A stretch of 64,000 nt of DNA, taken from NCBI GenBank assembly GCA_963931865.1, contig OZ007515.1, positions 8,013,685 through 8,077,684 on the forward strand, written 5' to 3'. This DNA is from Axinella damicornis (Eukaryota; Porifera; Demospongiae; Axinellida; Axinellidae). The translations under genes and the position numbers were made by a program. The notes under the pieces were generated by a model. It saw only the letters and a program-made list of their open reading frames with translations. It was not told where the DNA came from and did not search any database. Shown piece after piece: positions 12,473 through 24,432 of the stretch. The first letter of the stretch is position 1. Each line of letters opens with the position of its first letter.

Positions 12473-12579
12473 TTAGCCTCATACCAAGGCCTTCTCAACC
12501 CAGCGTTTGTCACTAGCAGTAGTAAGGTTAGTACTGCAAGCGACACACGCTGGGGTGAGAAGGCCCTGGTACGAGGCTA
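12473..12579. mobile_element. TAG...CTA foldback element (107 bp)
   Basis: Left arm tagcctcataccaaggcc and right arm ggccctggtacgaggcta are near reverse complements. The inner arms cccagcgtttgtc and gacacacgctggg also pair. No clear target duplication was found, so ends could be off by a few bases. Confidence 0.65.
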
Positions 12580-12864
12580 GACGGAAATAAGTCTAGTCTC
12601 ATCAATAGTTTTGCCGTTGGGCAAGCTGAAGATCAAAGCAGCAGAGGAAGTACGTACTATTGATCTCCCACTTCCAGCAGTCATCCAAGAAGTGTGAGTA
12701 TCAGCAACCAGGTAATCGGACGGAAAGGGTTTCATTGGCTTGAATGCGACATATAGACTATATATCTAGTACACTCAGAACTGAAGGCGTTATAGGTTTG
12801 GACTGCACATACTTGAAACTTGTAGACAGCCAGCTTTGTCGCATTGCAGCAAGTTGACGAAGAA

Positions 12865-12947
12865 TAGCCTTGTACCAAGGCAGTGTTTGTCAGTAACTAT
12901 AGTACTGCAAGCGACACACGCTGGGGTGAGGCCTGAGTACGATGCTA
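12865..12947. mobile_element. TAG...CTA foldback element (83 bp)
   Basis: Related to the element at 12473 (same cgacacacgctggggtga segment). It starts tagccttgtaccaaggc and ends gagtacgatgcta. Flanks gacgaagaa and gatggagat match at 6 of 9 positions, only suggestive of a target duplication. Confidence 0.5.
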
Positions 12948-13911
12948 GATGGAGATCGATAAGTCGAGTCTCTTCATCTATTGTCATTGGGGGCAGGCTC
13001 AGGACTCACAAAGCACCTTTCCTTTTTCTTCAATTGCAAGTTTGAGTTTGAAGAAACTGAAGCCTTTTCAGCAAACTGCGTCAATGTGTTTACTTTCTTC
13101 GCTGGAGGGAACTGCCAGAGCTACAGTCGGCTTTGTGTGCATCATCAGAGTGTTCCTCATGGGATGATGCTGTGGAGTCCATCCAAGTCGATCCCAGATG
13201 CCGAGATCGAAAGGGTAGTTGGGTTTCCATTCAGTCATGTCATAGACAGGGACGATAGACTTTTTAAACAGGTAAGGTACTCGAAAGAACTGCCAGAGCA
13301 CCAGCTAGCACACGACTACAACCAGCTATATACATGTAGCTAGGTCAAGCTCTGCGGTTAGCTCCAGTGACCCAGCAAGATTCTCATTGGTTGCTACATA
13401 GTAACCTATAACAATGCATAGCAGCTGTTTGACGTCACAAGCGTATGACGTCATGTTCCTAGGCAATTAACAGAATGCATTTGATGTCGGTTACTAGGCA
13501 ACGGTGACACAAAATACTTATATCACGCCCACTCGGGATGTATCCGCTCCGCCCTCGGGCTTTGCAATTTAAACCAGATACATCCCTTGTGGACGTGATA
13601 TAACTATTACTTATAGTTCACTTGTCAGGGATTTCTGACGATGTAAATCTCTGACAATTGTACTACATGTATTCCCTCACTGGGTGATTGTAGTGACTTG
13701 TGGCTCATTCCTCCCCGGAGCTATAATCGTAGTGCTGCTGTAATTGTATACACGTAACAGTATACTACTTATGGAGATGCTAGGCTCCTCCAGTTCAGCA
13801 CTGAGTTTGTCATACATAGCTATCTACATCGTACATAGCTATGTATGACATAGCTATCTACATCGTACTGGCATGTACTGGAAATGGTTCACTTTGAGAG
13901 TCTAAAATATA

Positions 13912-14400
13912 CCGTACTCTTGCGAAAGAGCGCCCATGGGCAGTGCACAGTCCACCTTACATATACATGCTCGCCGAACAAGGGGTAAGCGCTCTTTCGA
14001 GTGTTTCCGCATTCAACCACGGAAAGAGCGCCCACCTTTGTTTATGTACACCACCAAACACAAGTAGTAGCGAGTAGCAAGTGCACATGCGTCAGAGCCC
14101 TTCCAGCACATCTACATCACTGGAGTCATTATCACCGCTCAGTCACTAGCAATATCACCACCACTCATCACATCATCTCACTGCACTCAAATGTTCGTTG
14201 AGGTCCCGCGTGGAGGTCCCTGGGCCATGTATCTTCTCTTCGTCTTCACAGGCAAACCAAAACACATAAACACCATAGATACAGATACACTGTCTCATGG
14301 AGACATAACAAACATTCTTTCCTTAGATACGCATAGAAATTTTCCCGAATGCGCTCCATTGTCTATCACACGAGAAACGCAAGGGAGGGCACTCATTTGA
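13912..14400. mobile_element. CCGTA-ended TIR element relic
   Basis: Begins TA then ccgtactcttgcgaaagagc and repeats gaaagagcgcccac internally at about 14018-14034. It matches, in opposite orientation, the element in the LRR-gene intron at 16295-16913, including gtccaccttac, tttgtttatgtacacca and gactccag/ctggagtc segments. The right end is not well defined. One strand of the shared core reads as an acidic peptide (GDIASDSSDVD in the 16.7 kb copy). Confidence 0.6.
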
Positions 14401-14566
14401 GTAAACTTTGACCCTATATACAGGAAATTGAGCCAAAAGTGGGGGGTGGTGCTCTTTTGCAAAAACAGAACTCAATTGCCATGGTGGCCTACCTCAAGAT
14501 ACATGTAGTAGTCCCTACAGCAATCTCGCTGACCACAATGAGGTACCAATGTAATACCATTGATAT

Positions 14567-15160
14567 TTGATTCAACACTTGAATGAAAACTCACATGTGA
14601 TGTCATAATCATTAATCGACTTTGAAAACTCATTATTTTTTTGACGTGTTTTTAATTTTTTTAATGCATAAAATATATTTCACCTGTTAATTTCAACATA
14701 ATACCACCGTAAACAATTTTCACCTGTTAATTTTTGCATTGTTTTATTTTCGGCGCTGGAAGTGTTTCTTTCACACGTATGCATGTGTGTTCTTGGGACC
14801 AGATACCATGTCGCCATTGGAGAGGAGCTGGAGTTTCAGCGTGAGCGAGGGAACGCAGCAGACACTCATGCTGTATCACTGATAGAGGGGGAACTGCCAT
14901 CTGCTACTTACCTTGAAAGATTTCACCCGTCTGTCTCATCTGCAGTTCCGACTGCCTTCAGATTTTGCTTCCACGATCGTGCGCTTGGGCTGGTATAGAT
15001 CGAGCTCAGTGATCTTCCAGGATCGGGAACACCTTCGACAGGTTTCAGGTAGTGCAGCGGTACTTTGATTCAAGTCTTCGATGAAAACTCACACGTGAAG
15101 TCATAATCATTATTCGATGTTGAAAAATCATTATTTGATGTGTTTTTAATTTTCGTCGTT
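14567..15160. repeat. Direct repeat pair flanking a HIRAN-like fragment
   Basis: Segments of about 90 bp at 14567-14660 and 15064-15155 are direct repeats (both carry tgaaaactcaca, tcataatcatta and gtgtttttaatttt). About 400 bp lies between them. They could be long terminal direct repeats of a small element or a local duplication. Confidence 0.55.
14762..14998 (+). pseudogene. HIRAN-like domain fragment
   Basis: The 78-residue frame contains TRYHVAIGEELEFQRERGN followed by AADTHAVSLIEGE, the start of a HIRAN-like fold (substrate-binding beta domain with the pattern E..RE..N..D..A). Such a domain is frequent in short transposon-associated proteins of cnidarians and sponges. After GELPSA the expected GHLPR-type core is missing and the frame ends early, so it is probably a broken fragment. 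No splice signals could be fixed. Confidence 0.4.
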
Positions 15161-15962
15161 ATGAAGTATCGACAAAATTGAAACATTTCCTGATCTATGG
15201 TATGTGTTGAATGGAATGAATTGCCATTGCTATGTAGACTAATTAGCAATGATGGGATCTTGTTTCGATCGATACGCCATGCAAGATGCAAGTTTTAGTA
15301 TACGGAAATGCCAAAGGAACATGACGTAAGTGCAATGGGTCTATATTGGACTCTTCACTGGTCATTTGCAATGTGAAAGCACACCGTCACAATAAGCCTG
15401 GCTTTTTCTATACATGTAATAGCATTCTCTAGTGATGAGTATAGGATATAAGCAGCTACGTACATGTACATTACCTATCTTTGTATCCAAGGGTACGCTG
15501 TGGACAAATCATGTACATTGCTGTGTGGACCAATTATGCATGTTGCTGCGCAGACTCAAGGGATATATAACACTTTGACTGTGGTATGCATCTCATCAAA
15601 AATTTGTATTTCATACAAAGAAACTGAAAGATGTAACCCATAGTCTAGTTGCACTCAAGCAGGTCTCTTATACATGTATAGCTGTTTGGATCTGTTTAGG
15701 CTTTGCCCTGGGTGATTATTGGCAACATCCCTCGATCAGGTCTCGTACAGTTGTCAGGGATATATTGCAACATAAACAAACCTCATCCTTGGGCTGTTAC
15801 TCTTGATTTACTGCCATAAATCCGTACTATTACTATTACATGTATGATTGTGTCGACAAATTATAGACATGGAAGTAGATTCTGCTTCATGTAGCTTATT
15901 ATAACTGGTGCTATATGACATGTCGTCTGTTATGGGTTTTTTTGCACAGATTGTGCCCTAGG

Positions 15963-18900
15963 ATGTGTTCGCCACTTTCTCTGGAGCAGCTGAGCATCCT
16001 CTGCCTCATTGGTGACCTGGATCACTCTACCATTGCTGTACTCCCCCGTTGCCTGCGTCGCAGCCTCCTCTGCAGCCTCCCCATAGTGGACATTTGTAAC
16101 CTGGAGGACACAGATGTGGTAGAGGGAATTGACACAGAGAGTGTGTGGGAAGAGGTGAGGTGCTGAAATACTTGCCTGACATCTTCATTCAACATGATTC
16201 TTGGTTAACAAGCATACCACCCTTCCATAGCAATAGTCGATGGTTCAACCTGAGCAAGCCGTTTTGTCCAGCTGAGTTGATCGAACACTATATACCGTGT
16301 ACTCTTGCGACCACCCTCGAAAGAGTGCCCGCAACCTAGCCTCATTCCCAAGCTCCTCCCCAGCTTTTGTCGCATACTGTGTGCGTCAAAGATCTGGGGA
16401 GGAGCCTGGGAACGTGGCTACCCACACCAGGCTCAACTTCCTGTATAGGGTTAAAGCTTACTGGAATGAGTGCCCGCCCTTTCGCTAGCCTCGTGTCCCG
16501 TGTGATAGACAATGGAGCGCATTCGTGAAGGTTTGAGATGTTCTACGCGTATCTGAGGTAAGAAACATGGCTTGCAGAGAGTCTGTTATATCCGTATAAA
16601 TTATGTGTGTTAATTAGCTGCCTGTGAAGATGAAGATACACGGCCCCGAGACCTCAGCGAGTGCTTGATGTCAGTGAAGACGACGTGGCGGGCGGTGATA
16701 TTGCTAGTGACTCCAGCGATGTAGATGTGCTGGCAGGGCTACACACACACACACTTTGCTGTTCACTACAGTAACTGCTTGTGCTTGGTGTACGTAAACA
16801 AAGGTTGGTGTTCTTTCGGGTGGAATGCGGATACACCCGCAAGAGCACCCACCCCCCTGTTCGGTGAGCATATAAGGTGGACCACCCATGGGCGCTCTTT
16901 CGTGAGAGTACGGTAAATGTGCTGGAGATCTGGGATCTTTCATGCACTCAGACAGTCTAGTGGGCTAGCCCACTTCAGCACGGGGAGGGAAGTATATACA
17001 ACTGCTGTCCTGCCACATTGAATATGAAGAAGTCCGTATTGGTCAGGAAACAATTCTACGTGCATAAATTCATGTGGTATTAGGTATAGGGACCATGCAG
17101 GTGTGTTGGAGTAGGCATGTGAACATTGAGGTGGAGCTTGCAAAGAGGACAGTTTGGTCTAGCAGTTTGGATGCCATAATTATTAGGGTCGTGTTTTCAC
17201 TGACCTAAATCCTTAATGGTCTTGAGCAGGCCTGGGCTCTTTGTAGTAGAAAGAAGTTGCAGCCACCAATTCCTTTTTGTCTTTTTCTTGAGTGTATGAC
17301 CTGCAATATGTAGATGAATATCCCCTTGTGGTCTGTAACTGCTGTTGTGCATACACGTAGGAAGCTATATATTTCAATTTGAGGGGGCTGACTCAGTCAG
17401 CCACTCAAATTGAAATAGCTTCAAGGTAGAGGGTAGCATATTTCATTCTCCTAAGGAAGCCCACGTGTACATATGAAAGTCGGGTGGTAGCTGCTGGAGG
17501 AGTTTGCAAACAGTCAAAATGTTCTACATGTCTGTAGCCCTCGTTCCAGGCCCCGCCCAGCTTTTTGTCGCTTGCAGTACAGACTACAAGCAATGAAAAG
17601 CTGGGAACGAGGACAAGGCCCAGATTTTCATCATTTGAAGTTGTCATAAAAACTAACATTTATGTATTGGCTGGTCAATATGTCCATGCAATTTTGGCCA
17701 GCCATTCAGTTGTTTTTACGTAGCTGTGGATCTTCATCTGTTTTTGTTTCGTGAATTACAGAGAGCATCTGCTGTGTGTTGGAGTATAATCCCTGACGAA
17801 CTCAAACCTGAAGGGAAGGAGTTTGTTTTTTTCATAGCCCTGTCGGATGCTTTGAATGTCGACTTTGGGTCAAGACGTAGGAGAAATATTCAATGTGTTC
17901 TTTTACTCTTGTTTGGAGTGAAGATTCCTACAAGCTGTGGTTCTGACTTTAACGGAATGAAGATTGGCAATCACCTGATCCCGAAACGCCATCAAAGCCA
18001 CTTTGACGAGCTGGATATTCCCTGCTCACAGCTTCTGCATCTTGTTACAAGTCACTACTGTCCGCATACTGTTGTGCTTGATCTTGTGCAGTTCCTTTCC
18101 TCTGATCTCTTTATTCACCAGTCTGCATGCAGCCTAAGCACTTTGAAGGATACTTTTTGTAACATCAGAACGCTTTATTTCCAAATATCAGCCAATCTTG
18201 CTACACAGGGTGCAGAGAATGATATCGATTTTAATGTAGATGAGGTGTCGAAGTTGACATTATTCCTTTTGGAAGCAGTCCTTGCCTCCAACAAACCACA
18301 GCTCAGAGCTCTGGTATTTGATTTCTTTGTTGCAGAGGACCTAGCTGCTGTCATGAGAGCTATAGCTCCAATGTTCTACCAACCTCTGTATGTGCCTCAG
18401 CACTACAGTGAAGGTGTGCTGACCGCTTTGCCATATTGTGGTCTTAAGTGCTTGGATATTTCACTGTGTGACGGTTTGCCTATGGTCGGAAATAACCGAT
18501 TGGAAGCAACTCTGGAAATTGAGACCATTCTCCGAACCCAGTGTCTTGACACTATCAAGCTTCGAGGGTTTGTTACCGGTAATGAGAAAATCATGGATAC
18601 ACCTTTTGGAAAGCATGAGTATCCAAATTTTGTTCTTGCCCTCTCACAGTTCATGCAGCAGCCTCAGTTTCGCTGCCTACATTTCTATGCAATGTTAATG
18701 CCTCCATCTTGTATGCAGCTGCTGCTCCACACCTTCTTTGCCACTCCTTGCTCCCATGAACAGCATCTCATATTTGACTACGTAGACATGAAGGAAGGAC
18801 GACTGAGCACCACAGCATTCCAGTGCAATCAGAGCATCAAGTTTCCTGAGAGCAACATTGACAGCAAGCACCTGCAGATCTCTGCATGTACAGGTCCCCA

Positions 18901-19491
18901 ATGGGTTTTCTGCTGGTTGTTTAGCTATTCGCACCTGAGGTTGAATTCACTGAGAACTGGTGACATCGAAACGTATGGCAGCAGTCTCTCTGGGTTGGAC
19001 GGTGTACAAGCCTTTGATTGTTTAACAATGGCCCATCTGAACCTACAAGCTCAGAATCTTCATTTAGAGTACACATTTGTGAAAATAGTCCCAACCAACA
19101 TGCGAGATTCAACCCAGCTTATCAAGTTGATCGAGAGTCCTGCATTAAAGTCACTGACGTTTAAGGGTAAGACTATTGGATGCTTGTTTCCCTACTTATT
19201 GCAGGGTCTCCAACGGAGGCAATACCCGCTGCACTCTCTTGACCTCTCTTATGCTGAAATAGGGAAAAAGCAGATGAGCTAATCGAACGCTTCTTCGATG
19301 TTGTGTTTTCTTCCACTCCTCTGAGTGAGTTTGAACTCCACCTGGAGAACAACGGTTTCCTTCCTCGACACTTTGAGATGATGTACCAATCATGGAAGAG
19401 GAAATGTTGTGGGAAAAAACTGAAAAGCCTCACATTCAAGGAGGAAGATGTGTTCCAAGATGTTCGGCTCGGGGACATGTGTAACAGCTAG
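15963..19491 (+). CDS. LRR/F-box-like protein, sponge-type, likely one-base frameshift
   Basis: Unrecognised family with LRR-like architecture. The first exon, 15963-16154 (start may be earlier), encodes LSLEQLSILCLIGDL, LPRCLRRSLLCSLPIVDIC and NLEDTDV, an F-box-like helical module, and ends at a GAG/gtgagg donor. The next exon begins at 17762 after a ttacag acceptor in the same phase and stays open to 19282. It holds repeated leucine-rich strands such as LKCLDISLCDGL, FRCLHFYAML and LHSLDLSYAEIG. A stop follows QMS, but the next frame continues as ADELIERFF to LGDMCNS and stops at 19491. One extra A in the run gggaaaaag (19261-19269) would join them, so either an indel error or a recent lesion exists there. 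The intron 16155-17761 holds a 619-bp TIR element. Function is unknown; LRRs suggest protein binding, cytosolic since no signal peptide is visible. Confidence 0.62.
16295..16913. mobile_element. CCGTA-ended TIR element with TA target (619 bp)
   Basis: Left end ccgtgtactcttgcga and right end tcgtgagagtacgg are inverted repeats flanked by TA on both sides, fitting a Tc1/mariner-type two-base target. It is related to 13912-14400 and 19711-20190. It carries a nested TAG...CTA foldback element and a short CA run at 16740-16752. No complete transposase is seen. Confidence 0.7.
16337..16420. mobile_element. TAG...CTA foldback element (84 bp), nested
   Basis: Starts tagcctcattcccaagctcc and ends gaggagcctgggaacgtggcta-type sequence, with inner arms cccagcttttg and agatctgggg. 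Flanks cccgcaacc and cccacacca match 6 of 9. It interrupts the 16295-16913 element. Confidence 0.6.
17535..17612. mobile_element. TAG...type foldback element (about 78 bp)
   Basis: Left arm tagccctcgttccaggcc with cccagctttttgtcgcttgc; right arm gcaatgaaaagctgggaacg. The termini match the TAG...CTA family but the right tip is changed and no target duplication is evident. It lies in the LRR-gene intron. Confidence 0.5.
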
Positions 19492-19710
19492 AATGCATGG
19501 ATTGGAGAGATGAACTCTATCGAGTGCCTTGCTCTACTTGACTAATATGACTCGTACATCTGGTCCAACATATTTTGTTCTGCATTTGTATCCAGTGTAA
19601 TAGACGAATGTATGTTGTGTAATCGATATGATGTTCTGTTATAATATTTATCATAATGCCCTCGTTATGACAATACACATCCCATTGTTCCAATGCTACC
19701 TGTAATAATA

Positions 19711-20190
19711 CCGTAGTCTCCTGAAAGAGTTCCATGCATGGTCATCAAACAGGGGGTGGACGTTCTTTCGTAGTGCTGTGCATTAATTGTAATTTATCGG
19801 ATATTATCATGATAAAGATATTGGACAATTATCCATTATCATGACAATGATTTTAGTTCTTGAATGGCATAACAACCGTGCTGTTTTCCTGTTAAGAACG
19901 TGCTAGCCACTGCCACTAAGATGTGTTCTGTATGGACTAGGCATGTCAATCATGATAAGCGAGATAATATTTATAGCTTTTCCCATTATCAATATATCGC
20001 CCAGGCCTATTCTCTCGAGTGTTTCCACATCCAACCCCCACCTTCGTTTATGTAGCAGCACGTCAAGCATCAGATCCCTCCCTTGCAGCACATCCACATT
20101 GCTGGAGTCATTATAGCACTGTCACTCCTTTGTTCATGCTCACTACCATCAAGCGCTTGATGAGGTCGTGTGTGAGCTGTTGAGGTCCTG
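19711..20190. mobile_element. CCGTA-ended element relic split by a hAT MITE
   Basis: TA then ccgtagtctcctgaaagag, followed by aacagggggtgg and, after the nested element, gagtgtttccacatccaac and gcagcacatccacattgctg, in the same order as the copy at 13912. The right end is not resolved. Confidence 0.5.
19771..20009. mobile_element. hAT-type MITE (239 bp) nested in the relic
   Basis: Tips tagtgctgtgc and gcccaggccta are imperfect inverted repeats and the interior is rich in atcatgataa and gataat motifs. Flanks ttctttcg (19763-19770) and ttctctcg (20010-20017) match at 7 of 8, the target size of hAT transposons. The host text reads through (ttctttcgagtgtttcc) as in the undisturbed copy at 13998. 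Confidence 0.7.
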
Positions 20191-20199
20191 CTGAGAAAT

Positions 20200-20835
20200 C
20201 TTAAAGTACAGTAAAGGTGGAGTAATGTAATGAGTTCAGTGATGCGTAAGTATATCTGTGACGTAAGAAGCTGCAGCAGTCTGTTTTGCAACATGAATAC
20301 AACTGTCATTGTAGAAACTATGTACCAAGTTTCAAGCTGATCCAGGTCACTGGTTGAGTGGGGGTATAGTGTAATTCTGTAGAAAGCCCTATGGACGGCC
20401 AGGTGACTACCTAGATTGCTGCAGTACAAACCTTGACTGTGAAGTAATAGTGTTGTTCAATATGTACGTAGTCAGACATACGTATGTAGTGGATCGCAAG
20501 TGGTAGTACATAAGAAGTTTTGCCCATCACTGTTTGCACAGACAAGCCTAGTGCTGATGGCAGCCATTGATTGGTGGATGTAGTAGTCAAAAGGTAATTA
20601 GTGTCAGCAGTACAAAGTCGCAAGGGTGGACAAAATCATAGCGTGGTGAAGTAACGGGGGAGGCATGAGTTGCATTATATAATGCTTCTTGGATATATCC
20701 TTCAAGGGGGGGGGGTTACCCTGGTGATGATGATTATGACTAACTCAGCAAGTATGTTATTGAGAGGGTGAAAAGTTTCTGCTTTATGCAAGGTATTATT
20801 ATGTGACCTTGGGAGTAATGCTGATTACCTTACCT
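20200..20835. other. Intergenic, no gene recognised
   Basis: No domain-bearing frame found. Contains a G run at 20706-20715 and unremarkable AT-rich DNA. Confidence 0.4.
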
Positions 20836-20859
20836 CCATTACCTCACCCCCTGCCTGGG

Positions 20860-21210
20860 CCCTCCCTCTCCCTTCTCCATGCCTACCTCAACAAGGATTG
20901 GACGTGCCTGTAGAAAGAGACGGATGCTAGTGAGAAAACCACACAGGTAAACATTGTTGTAGAACTCTTGCTGGAGGTCTTCAGTCCACATAAAAGAGAA
21001 ATTATATGCAGCTGCGCTTTGAGCGGCACAACACGGCCTCAACACCTCCAATTTGCTTCCTGTGCCTATACGCATACGAACAGTTGGTGGCACCAGTGTG
21101 TCACTAGAGTGCGCTGCATAGCTGATGCCTCCCCTGACACCCACCCAGCACAGAACGATTACAATGCTTAGAGTGAGGAATATTCGTGTATACGTACCTT
21201 TGTTTCTCAT
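20860..21210 (-). CDS. Candidate secreted-protein 5' exon
   Basis: A minus-strand frame starts MRNKGTYTRIFLTLSIVIVL, a positively charged tip and a hydrophobic core typical of a signal peptide, with a plausible cleavage after VRGGISYA. About 60 further residues end around FYNNVY; beyond this a ttctacag acceptor and a gtaggc donor suggest further small exons. No domain is recognised. It could also be a chance frame: the opposite strand has one too. Confidence 0.3.
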
Positions 21211-21433
21211 ACTAGTTAGTTGTCTGGTGCCTGGCAGCCACCTGAAGCTCTGTTTTAAGATCCATGATTATGCTGATCGAGCTTACCAGAAATTCACTGC
21301 TATAGGAGTCCCCACAGCTACCTACGTACATACACCCTACAGTAGCTCATAACTCCTCTTCCCACCTTTCACCACATAACTCCTCTTCCCACCAGTTACA
21401 TGTATGTAATGGTTGCATCATTCCCCACCATCT

Positions 21434-21625
21434 CATCCCCTCACCCCCCACGTCCCCTCTCCACAATTGTCTCCACATCTCCTCACCCCTCACGTCCCCT
21501 CTCCACAATTGTCTGCACATCCCCTCACCACTCACATCCCCTCACCCCTCACATCCCCTCTCCACAATTGTCTCCAAATCCCTCATCCCTCACATCCCCT
21601 CGCCACAATTGTCTCCATGTGCCCT
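21434..21625. repeat. Minisatellite, about 41-43 bp unit
   Basis: Five or so imperfect repeats built from cctcacccctcacgtcccc, then tctccacaattgtctcca. Strongly pyrimidine-biased on the plus strand. Confidence 0.8.
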
Positions 21626-21639
21626 CACTCCTCATCCTC

Positions 21640-22052
21640 TCAGCTTCCCCTCACCCCTTATTCCATCACCTCACCCCTTATTCCATCACCCTCACCCCTT
21701 ATTCCATCACCTCACCCCTTATTCCATCACCTCACCACTTATTCCATCACCTCACCACTTATTCCATCACCTCACCCCTTATTCCATCACCTCACCACTT
21801 ATTCCATCACCTCACCACTTATTCCATCACCTCACCCCTTATTCCATCACCTCACCCCTTATTCCATCACCTCACCCCTTATTCCATCACCTCACCACTT
21901 ATTCCATCACCTCACCACTTATTCCATCACCTCACCCCTTATTCCATCACCTCACCACTTATTCCATCACCTCACCACTTATTCCATCACCTCACCCCTT
22001 ATTCCATCACCTCACCCCTTATTCCATCACCTCACCACTTATTCCATCACCT
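21640..22052. repeat. 20-bp minisatellite, about 20 copies
   Basis: Unit attccatcacctcaccmctt in exact 20-base register, with m either c or a as the only common variant. Because 20 is not a multiple of 3 and no unit contains a stop in any forward phase, three long open frames appear here that are not genes. Confidence 0.95.
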
Positions 22053-22358
22053 CTCATTGATATCTCCCCACAGTGTAAACATCCTCTCTTCCCGCCTGCA
22101 CCTCTTGACCATCTGTATCCAGTATCCTTCCAACAGGGCCAGCTGTCGACTGTGGAGGAGCATGCCCCCCCTGGCTTAATTGGAGGAGGTCTCAGAAGTG
22201 AACAAGTGTTGGGAGTCGTGAAAGAGACCAAGGACAGGTAAGTGGGTGACAGTGTGATGTGACGTAGTGAATTTACTAACAGCTTCTCAACACCTAAATG
22301 CATAAAATGTACCCCGCATTAGCATCTACATATTGGTTCAGACGTAGTTTTGTATTCT

Positions 22359-23105
22359 TTATTTGGTGCGAACTGCACATTCAGGTGAGTTCTTTCTGTG
22401 AATCATAAGGTGGGCAATTCCTTCAAGTTATGGTAGAACAGGGCAGTATCCAGTACGGGAAGCAGTCCATGGTTAATTACCATGTATTGAACCCGGGATT
22501 TTGTCAATAAATGGTGTTATGTGGGCAGATATAAGGTACTCCAGAGTCCATGTTGATGGACAGGTTATAGCTGGGACCTTTGTGGCTACCCCCTAATTGA
22601 AGCATATATAGCACACAGCACAGGGAACATTGTGGTCATGAACATCTGAGAGTGGTACATACATTGTGTGATTGATACTCCACTCCATACACATAGCGAT
22701 GACCTTGAACTCCAGGTTGATAGCGGAAGTAGTCTGGATCATCACGGTAGCAGAGGTAGTTGGCTGCTCTTCCCTTGTGAGAGTAATGGGTTCCACCAGC
22801 CCTCCTTGCATACAGCAACTCTGTTCTGGAGACATTTGGACAGCTAGTTTTTCCCCTACTTTTGTAGACTGCTCCGCTACTGCTTGGGCCAGGGGGACCC
22901 TGAGGGCCTGTTGCTCCAGCACATCCCCTTTGTCCTTGTGGCCCACAGGACCAGGCACACCCCATCCCGTCCATCCCTTACGTTCCTCCCTCAATATAGC
23001 GAAGGGAACTAGTGTTGATAGTGACCACTCTGTTTCCGTGGTCGGTGCATTCCTTTGTGGCCTGTACAGAGCTCCAGGTGCAAAGAATGTGACTTCTAAA
23101 TACAT
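22359..23105 (-). pseudogene. Spongin-type short-chain collagen pseudogene
   Basis: Minus-strand copy of the gene at 26698. It retains Gly-X-Y triplets (GPQGQRGCAGATGPQGPPGP) followed by GAVYKSRGKTSCPN, AANYLC, GVEYQSH, then HDHNVPCAVCY in another frame, and finally a degraded CPSTWTLEY and a terminal R-T-K-stop at 22359. At least two frameshifts (about 22660 and about 22930) and a stop right after CAVCYICFN break it. In intact relatives the Gly-X-Y helix plus this cysteine-containing C-terminal domain forms extracellular spongin-type collagen. Upstream text around 23000-23240 (CTWSSVQATKEC) may be an earlier exon. Confidence 0.75.
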
Positions 23106-24432
23106 CGTTCATATGATGCCTGTATCCCTCAGAGTACCTACTCCCTAGCCTCATTAATCCCCAGGTGGTTCTCACCTCTAGTCTTTGATCGCTTTCAGTA
23201 TTCAAATATGGATGGGGAAGGTCTGGAAAATTATATGTCACATGTACGTAGTGATGTCAGGTAGACAGAGAGTATAGACACAGTCACGGGGGATGGGGCC
23301 CAACCTATTCCATGCACATCTAGCACCCTGAACAACAAAATTAGTCTTGATTGGCTGCGAGCACTCGGGTGCCCCCCGTGTGTATACGGACATCACCATA
23401 TGTGACCAGATCTTCCTGGCCTCCTCGTATTTTGTACAGCAAGCGATGAAGATTAGTCTTGTTCCCACACCTTTCATCCAGCATGTATATCGCTTCCAGT
23501 ATAACACACGATACTGAAGGTGATCTGCACTGGGTTGGTTTGTGTCTCGGACCAAGACTAGATCAAGACTGAAAGCATAGATAATACAGTACTGACGTGG
23601 ATGTGAAACGTTTCCGCTTTCGACGTTTCCGCATGAAGCGATCATTGCAGCACGTGTAACGGAATAGGTTTCCAAATTCCGTATATTTCGACCTTTGAAC
23701 CAACATGAGGGAATGGCAGAAAGTAGGGAAATCCTGGAAGACGACCGTGCTCGTCTAGTGGCGAAGGAGCCAGCAGTGACAGCAGCATGTGCGAGGAGGA
23801 ATTGGAAGCGGAGGGGGAGAGAGAACTAGTTCTAGTGCCGAGGAGAGAAGTAAGGGTAGAACTACTGTACTACAGAACTGTGTATAATTAATAACATGTA
23901 GCTAGCTTCGCACGCTCAGCTACTTCCCCCTCGTTCGCCTACGTGAGCAATCCGGCGCCGGACAGCTCTCTGTGCAGAGCTGTTGGTCCCCGATTGCGTC
24001 CTTTTCAGCTGCTGCTCCCCGACGACTGTATCCGTTTCAACATCCATTACACACACATACACACACACACGCTTAAAATCTTAATAATGATAGCATACCG
24101 ACTGATGTGCCATTTTGCCTACAGACTTGTAAAGCTACCTACTAGCGACAAGCAGGACTACGAACACGTCGATGACCAGGTCCTTGGAGGGCTGCGATGC
24201 TCTGAGTTCTTCCTGGCATGCGTTTCGTTCTTGAAGAGGGAGGAGCGCGCTAATCAAGCATTCTCCAAGAGGACAGAGTGAAAGTGATATAGGACTTGAT
24301 TTCCATTCTTTCAGGTGTTTCTTTTATGGAATCCATTCAGATGGCCGTTCAACAGCACTTCAGCGTTCCTAATGTACATACCAGGCACTGATCTTCACAA
24401 ACACATTCCTTCTTGAATCTGAGTCAACCCTT

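Larger units (their letters stand above)
13680..15570. repeat. Diverged third copy of the A/B repeat, interrupted
   Basis: Two segments resemble copy A: 13720-13800 (cacgtaacag and gctaggctcctccagttcag) and about 15440-15570 (tttgtat, tgctgtggacaaatcatgtacattgc-type text, and gggatatataacac). Between them lie a CCGTA-type element relic and a HIRAN-like insertion. The order of landmarks is the same as in copy A. Confidence 0.5.

Noticed and set aside
13068..13343. Overlapping frames on both strands near 13.1 kb
   Set aside because: No domain; neighbouring repeats of the TAG...CTA family explain part of the sequence.
21400..22241. Three overlapping long plus-strand frames of 210-259 residues rich in Ser, Pro, His and Ile
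   Set aside because: They run through a 20-bp minisatellite with no stops in any forward phase; open length is a by-product of the repeat.
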